A DNA stretch of 64,000 nt. Origin: FEN-1350 sp964643355 (GTDB taxonomy: Bacteria; Planctomycetota; Phycisphaerae; Sedimentisphaerales; Anaerohalosphaeraceae). The position numbers were made by a program, and so were the translations under genes. The stretch spans positions 1 to 64,000 of the forward strand of contig CAZXPW010000002.1 of the NCBI GenBank assembly GCA_964643355.1, read 5' to 3'. This document shows, piece by piece, positions 61,938 through 64,000 of this stretch; position 1 is the stretch's first letter; each line of letters starts with the position of its first letter. Under the pieces are notes generated by a model. That model made no database searches. It was not told the origin of the DNA and saw only the letters and a list, made by a program, of their open reading frames with translations.

Positions 61938-63536
61938 ATGACTTTCACAACGAATCACATGCGTAGCGACGGAATTCATGCGGAGATCCATCCGATCGGC
62001 CGGGTTTGGTTCGGATGGCTGCTGGTCCTGGTGGCGGCGATGATGCTATATGGTTTTACGCTGGCCCCGGATCTGGTGTGGCAGGATCAGGGCGACTATC
62101 AGGTTCAGGTTGCCAAATGCAATCTAAGCCGGCCGGGGGATGTGGTCCGGGTGCACCCGTTGTTCATCGTCACGGCCCATGCGATCGGGCGACTGTGTTC
62201 CAATTCGTTTGCTTTCGCGGCCAACCTGACCAGCGCGATCTTTGCGGCACTGACGGTGGCAAACGTTTTTTTGCTAACCTACCGGCTGACGGGTGGAGTC
62301 TGGCCGGGGATCCTCTCGGCGGGAACCTTGGGCATGGCTCACAGCGTTTGGTTTCTCGGCGTGCAGGCCCAAACTTACAGTATGTCCAATGCGGCCATCA
62401 GCGGAGGATTGCTGCTGTTTCTGCATTACTTTTCAACCGGGAAAACGGTTTGGCTGCTCTGGATGGGACTGGTGTTTGGGCTGGGGATCTCGGCCCACAA
62501 TATCAGCCAGATCGCGTTTGCGGTGATTTTTGTATGGCTGCTGATTCGGTTGTTGCGGGGGCAGGTGAAAGTCGCGACGATGGCCGGCGTTGTGGCGGCA
62601 TGGGTCGTCGGTGCGGGCTTGCTGTGGTTTGTCATAGCCCAAGAATATTCCCGAACCGGCGATCTTTGGGGGACGATCCTGTCTGCCCTGTGGGGGCAAT
62701 GGGGCCAGGCGGTATTCAATTTTGATAAGCTTCCTTTGCTGCTCAAACGCGGCACGCTGTTTTTCGCTCTGAACTTTCCGACGCCCCTGGTTTTGTTGTC
62801 GATCCTGGGACTGGCCGAAACCTTTCGAAAATCCGAGGTTCGACGGCTGAGATGGTTCTTGTTGGTTCTGGTATTGTTGTATGCTTTGTTTGCGATTCGA
62901 TATGATGTGCCGAATCAAAATAACTTTTTCCTGCCGATGTACATGATGATCAGTATCTATATCGGGTTGGGTTTTTCCGTAGCGGCCGGCCGACGCCGCG
63001 GTTTGTGGACACTGGTCTCGGCGATTCTTCTGGCCGCGATTCCGGCGACTTATCCGATCCTCAGCGAACTGGCCGAGGCGCGGCAATTCAATCTGGGGAC
63101 GCGCCGTCATATTCCGTATCGAGACGAGTATCGGTATTACCTGATCCCCTGGCAGCAGAATCAAACCGGGCCCCGCCGCCTGGTCACCGAGCTGTTCGAC
63201 CGGTTGCCCATGAACGCGGTTGTACTGGCCGATATGACAACCCTTGCGGGACTGCAATATGCCCATCAGATTGAGCAGCGCCGACAGGATCTTCGGATTG
63301 TGACCCTTGAGGAACCGGTCGATCAACTCCGGACTCTGTTATCGCGACAACCAAGCCGCCTGTTTACGGTATCCAATGTCCCTGGGTACCATCCGCGATG
63401 GGCCAGCGGATTCAGGCCGTTTCCCCTGTCGGACTCCGAACAAATCTGGGAGATCGACCCGCCGAAACCGTCTGAACCCCCCCCGGAGCACGAGCTTGAA
63501 CCAATCGGAACAAGCAATCTCGTTACAGGTTCATAA
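61938..63536 (+). CDS. DUF2723 membrane glycosyltransferase
   Basis: A 532-residue polytopic protein of about ten helices. The N-terminal LAPDLVWQDQGDYQVQVAKCN, HPLFIVTAHAIG and LGISAHNISQ segments match DUF2723, a GT-C clan family whose members use lipid-phosphate sugars, as in protein O-mannosyltransferases. The C-terminal soluble part (from about 385) is probably periplasmic. It closes the locus. Confidence 0.82.
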   Translation: MTFTTNHMRSDGIHAEIHPIGRVWFGWLLVLVAAMMLYGFTLAPDLVWQDQGDYQVQVAKCNLSRPGDVVRVHPLFIVTAHAIGRLCSNSFAFAANLTSAIFAALTVANVFLLTYRLTGGVWPGILSAGTLGMAHSVWFLGVQAQTYSMSNAAISGGLLLFLHYFSTGKTVWLLWMGLVFGLGISAHNISQIAFAVIFVWLLIRLLRGQVKVATMAGVVAAWVVGAGLLWFVIAQEYSRTGDLWGTILSALWGQWGQAVFNFDKLPLLLKRGTLFFALNFPTPLVLLSILGLAETFRKSEVRRLRWFLLVLVLLYALFAIRYDVPNQNNFFLPMYMMISIYIGLGFSVAAGRRRGLWTLVSAILLAAIPATYPILSELAEARQFNLGTRRHIPYRDEYRYYLIPWQQNQTGPRRLVTELFDRLPMNAVVLADMTTLAGLQYAHQIEQRRQDLRIVTLEEPVDQLRTLLSRQPSRLFTVSNVPGYHPRWASGFRPFPLSDSEQIWEIDPPKPSEPPPEHELEPIGTSNLVTGS

Positions 63537-63673
63537 AATCCTTTGTCTGGAGTGGAGAATACAACTCTTATGAGCCGTCATAATATTGAAGTTTCACCCG
63601 GTTGATCCCGCCAATGTTATGTAAAATTTAACGATGGTTTGCAAACAGAACTCGATTGTACAGGGATACTACC

Positions 63674-64000
63674 GTGATTTCGTATAAGACCTACAACTTC
63701 GTGGCGGCCGCATGTCTGATCGCGGTCTCCGGATTTACCTGTGTCCTCATTTTCGGATCGGATCCACAGGATGCCGGAGCCGTTATCACCGACGGCCCGG
63801 CGCTCTATACCTCCGCGCAAGCTCCAATCCTGACGGACCCGCTTCCCCAGTCGGCGGATTACTACGGACACACGGAAGTTTCAACGGAACTGATTCCCTT
63901 CGAGGGAATGGATCCCTTTGCCCAGAATTTTTCCGAAGGCATGGATCCGATTGAAATCTATTCGGAAGATAACGACGGATCGCCCCGGCTTGTGACGGCC
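63674..64000 (+). CDS. Exported protein, cut by window edge
   Basis: From a GTG at 63674 the frame is open to the end of the window (109 codons). The N-terminus is a hydrophobic anchor or signal (YNFVAAACLIAVSGFTCVLIF), followed by a Pro/Asp-rich stretch where EGMDP occurs twice, fifteen residues apart (EGMDPFAQNF, EGMDPIEIY). No family recognised; a LysM or other envelope protein cannot be decided. Confidence 0.5.
   Translation, partial: MISYKTYNFVAAACLIAVSGFTCVLIFGSDPQDAGAVITDGPALYTSAQAPILTDPLPQSADYYGHTEVSTELIPFEGMDPFAQNFSEGMDPIEIYSEDNDGSPRLVTA

Overview
The window looks like a chromosomal segment of a Gram-negative, probably anaerobic, polysaccharide-degrading bacterium. A member of the Planctomycetota (class Phycisphaerae, Sedimentisphaerales-like) fits best. 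The reasons are a VPEP-type C-terminal sorting tail (PEP-CTERM), a dockerin-like secreted protein, many exported glycoside hydrolases and esterases, LptE and FtsH, maturation factors for [FeFe]-hydrogenase, a SpoVG homologue beside ispE, and many planctomycete-style small lipoproteins. The taxonomic call is inference from gene content; no rRNA or tRNA gene was seen.

Layout. 1-700: truncated IS110-family transposase with a structured non-coding left end that could encode a bridge RNA. 722-9938: exported catabolic proteins (Gfo/Idh/MocA oxidoreductase, PQQ-like propeller, CE15-like esterase, iron alcohol dehydrogenase, PHP phosphoesterase, SGNH hydrolase, GH172-like lipoprotein). 10065-12663: RsmE, a DUF2007-like protein, a DUF438/hemerythrin protein and a DUF1805 protein. 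12814-18302 (minus): BamD-like, LptE, FtsH and a MetX-MetW fusion. 18457-22186: aspA-hydF-hydE, overlapping genes for H-cluster maturation. 22231-31002: a diguanylate cyclase, then rpsB-tsf-pyrH-frr, an AsmA-like giant and a phosphofructokinase. 31061-36688 (minus): two large glycosidase-like proteins and FtsY. 36833-39460 (minus): an accessory patch with an Abi_C-domain protein, two coupled unknown genes, a lipoprotein and the remnant of a second copy of its 3' end. 39672-45969: dnaA, a LamG-GH127 enzyme, ispE and a zinc-ribbon SpoVG. 46042-49961 (minus): a FlgM-like protein, a lipoprotein, a HEPN/MNT toxin-antitoxin pair, a PEP-CTERM protein and a dockerin-like protein. 50542-52707: RodA/FtsW and a tandem 6-pyruvoyl-tetrahydropterin-synthase protein. 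53088-63536: a surface-glycan locus (uronate epimerase, GDP-fucose pathway, diacetamido-uronate pathway, a UbiA-type prenyltransferase, methyltransferase, flippase, DUF2723 membrane glycosyltransferase). A cut-off gene closes the window.

How it fits together: exported CAZymes release sugars, fermentation can be coupled to hydrogen metabolism through the HydE/HydF products, and the 53-63 kb locus builds a fucose- and amino-uronate-containing envelope glycan. The least ordinary signals are the IS110 left-end RNA fold, the Abi_C patch with its dead duplicate, the operator-like inverted repeat over the dnaA promoter, the zinc-ribbon insertion in SpoVG, the MetX-MetW and tandem PTPS fusions, an apparently leaderless gene, and several degenerate heptamer repeat arrays at gene borders.
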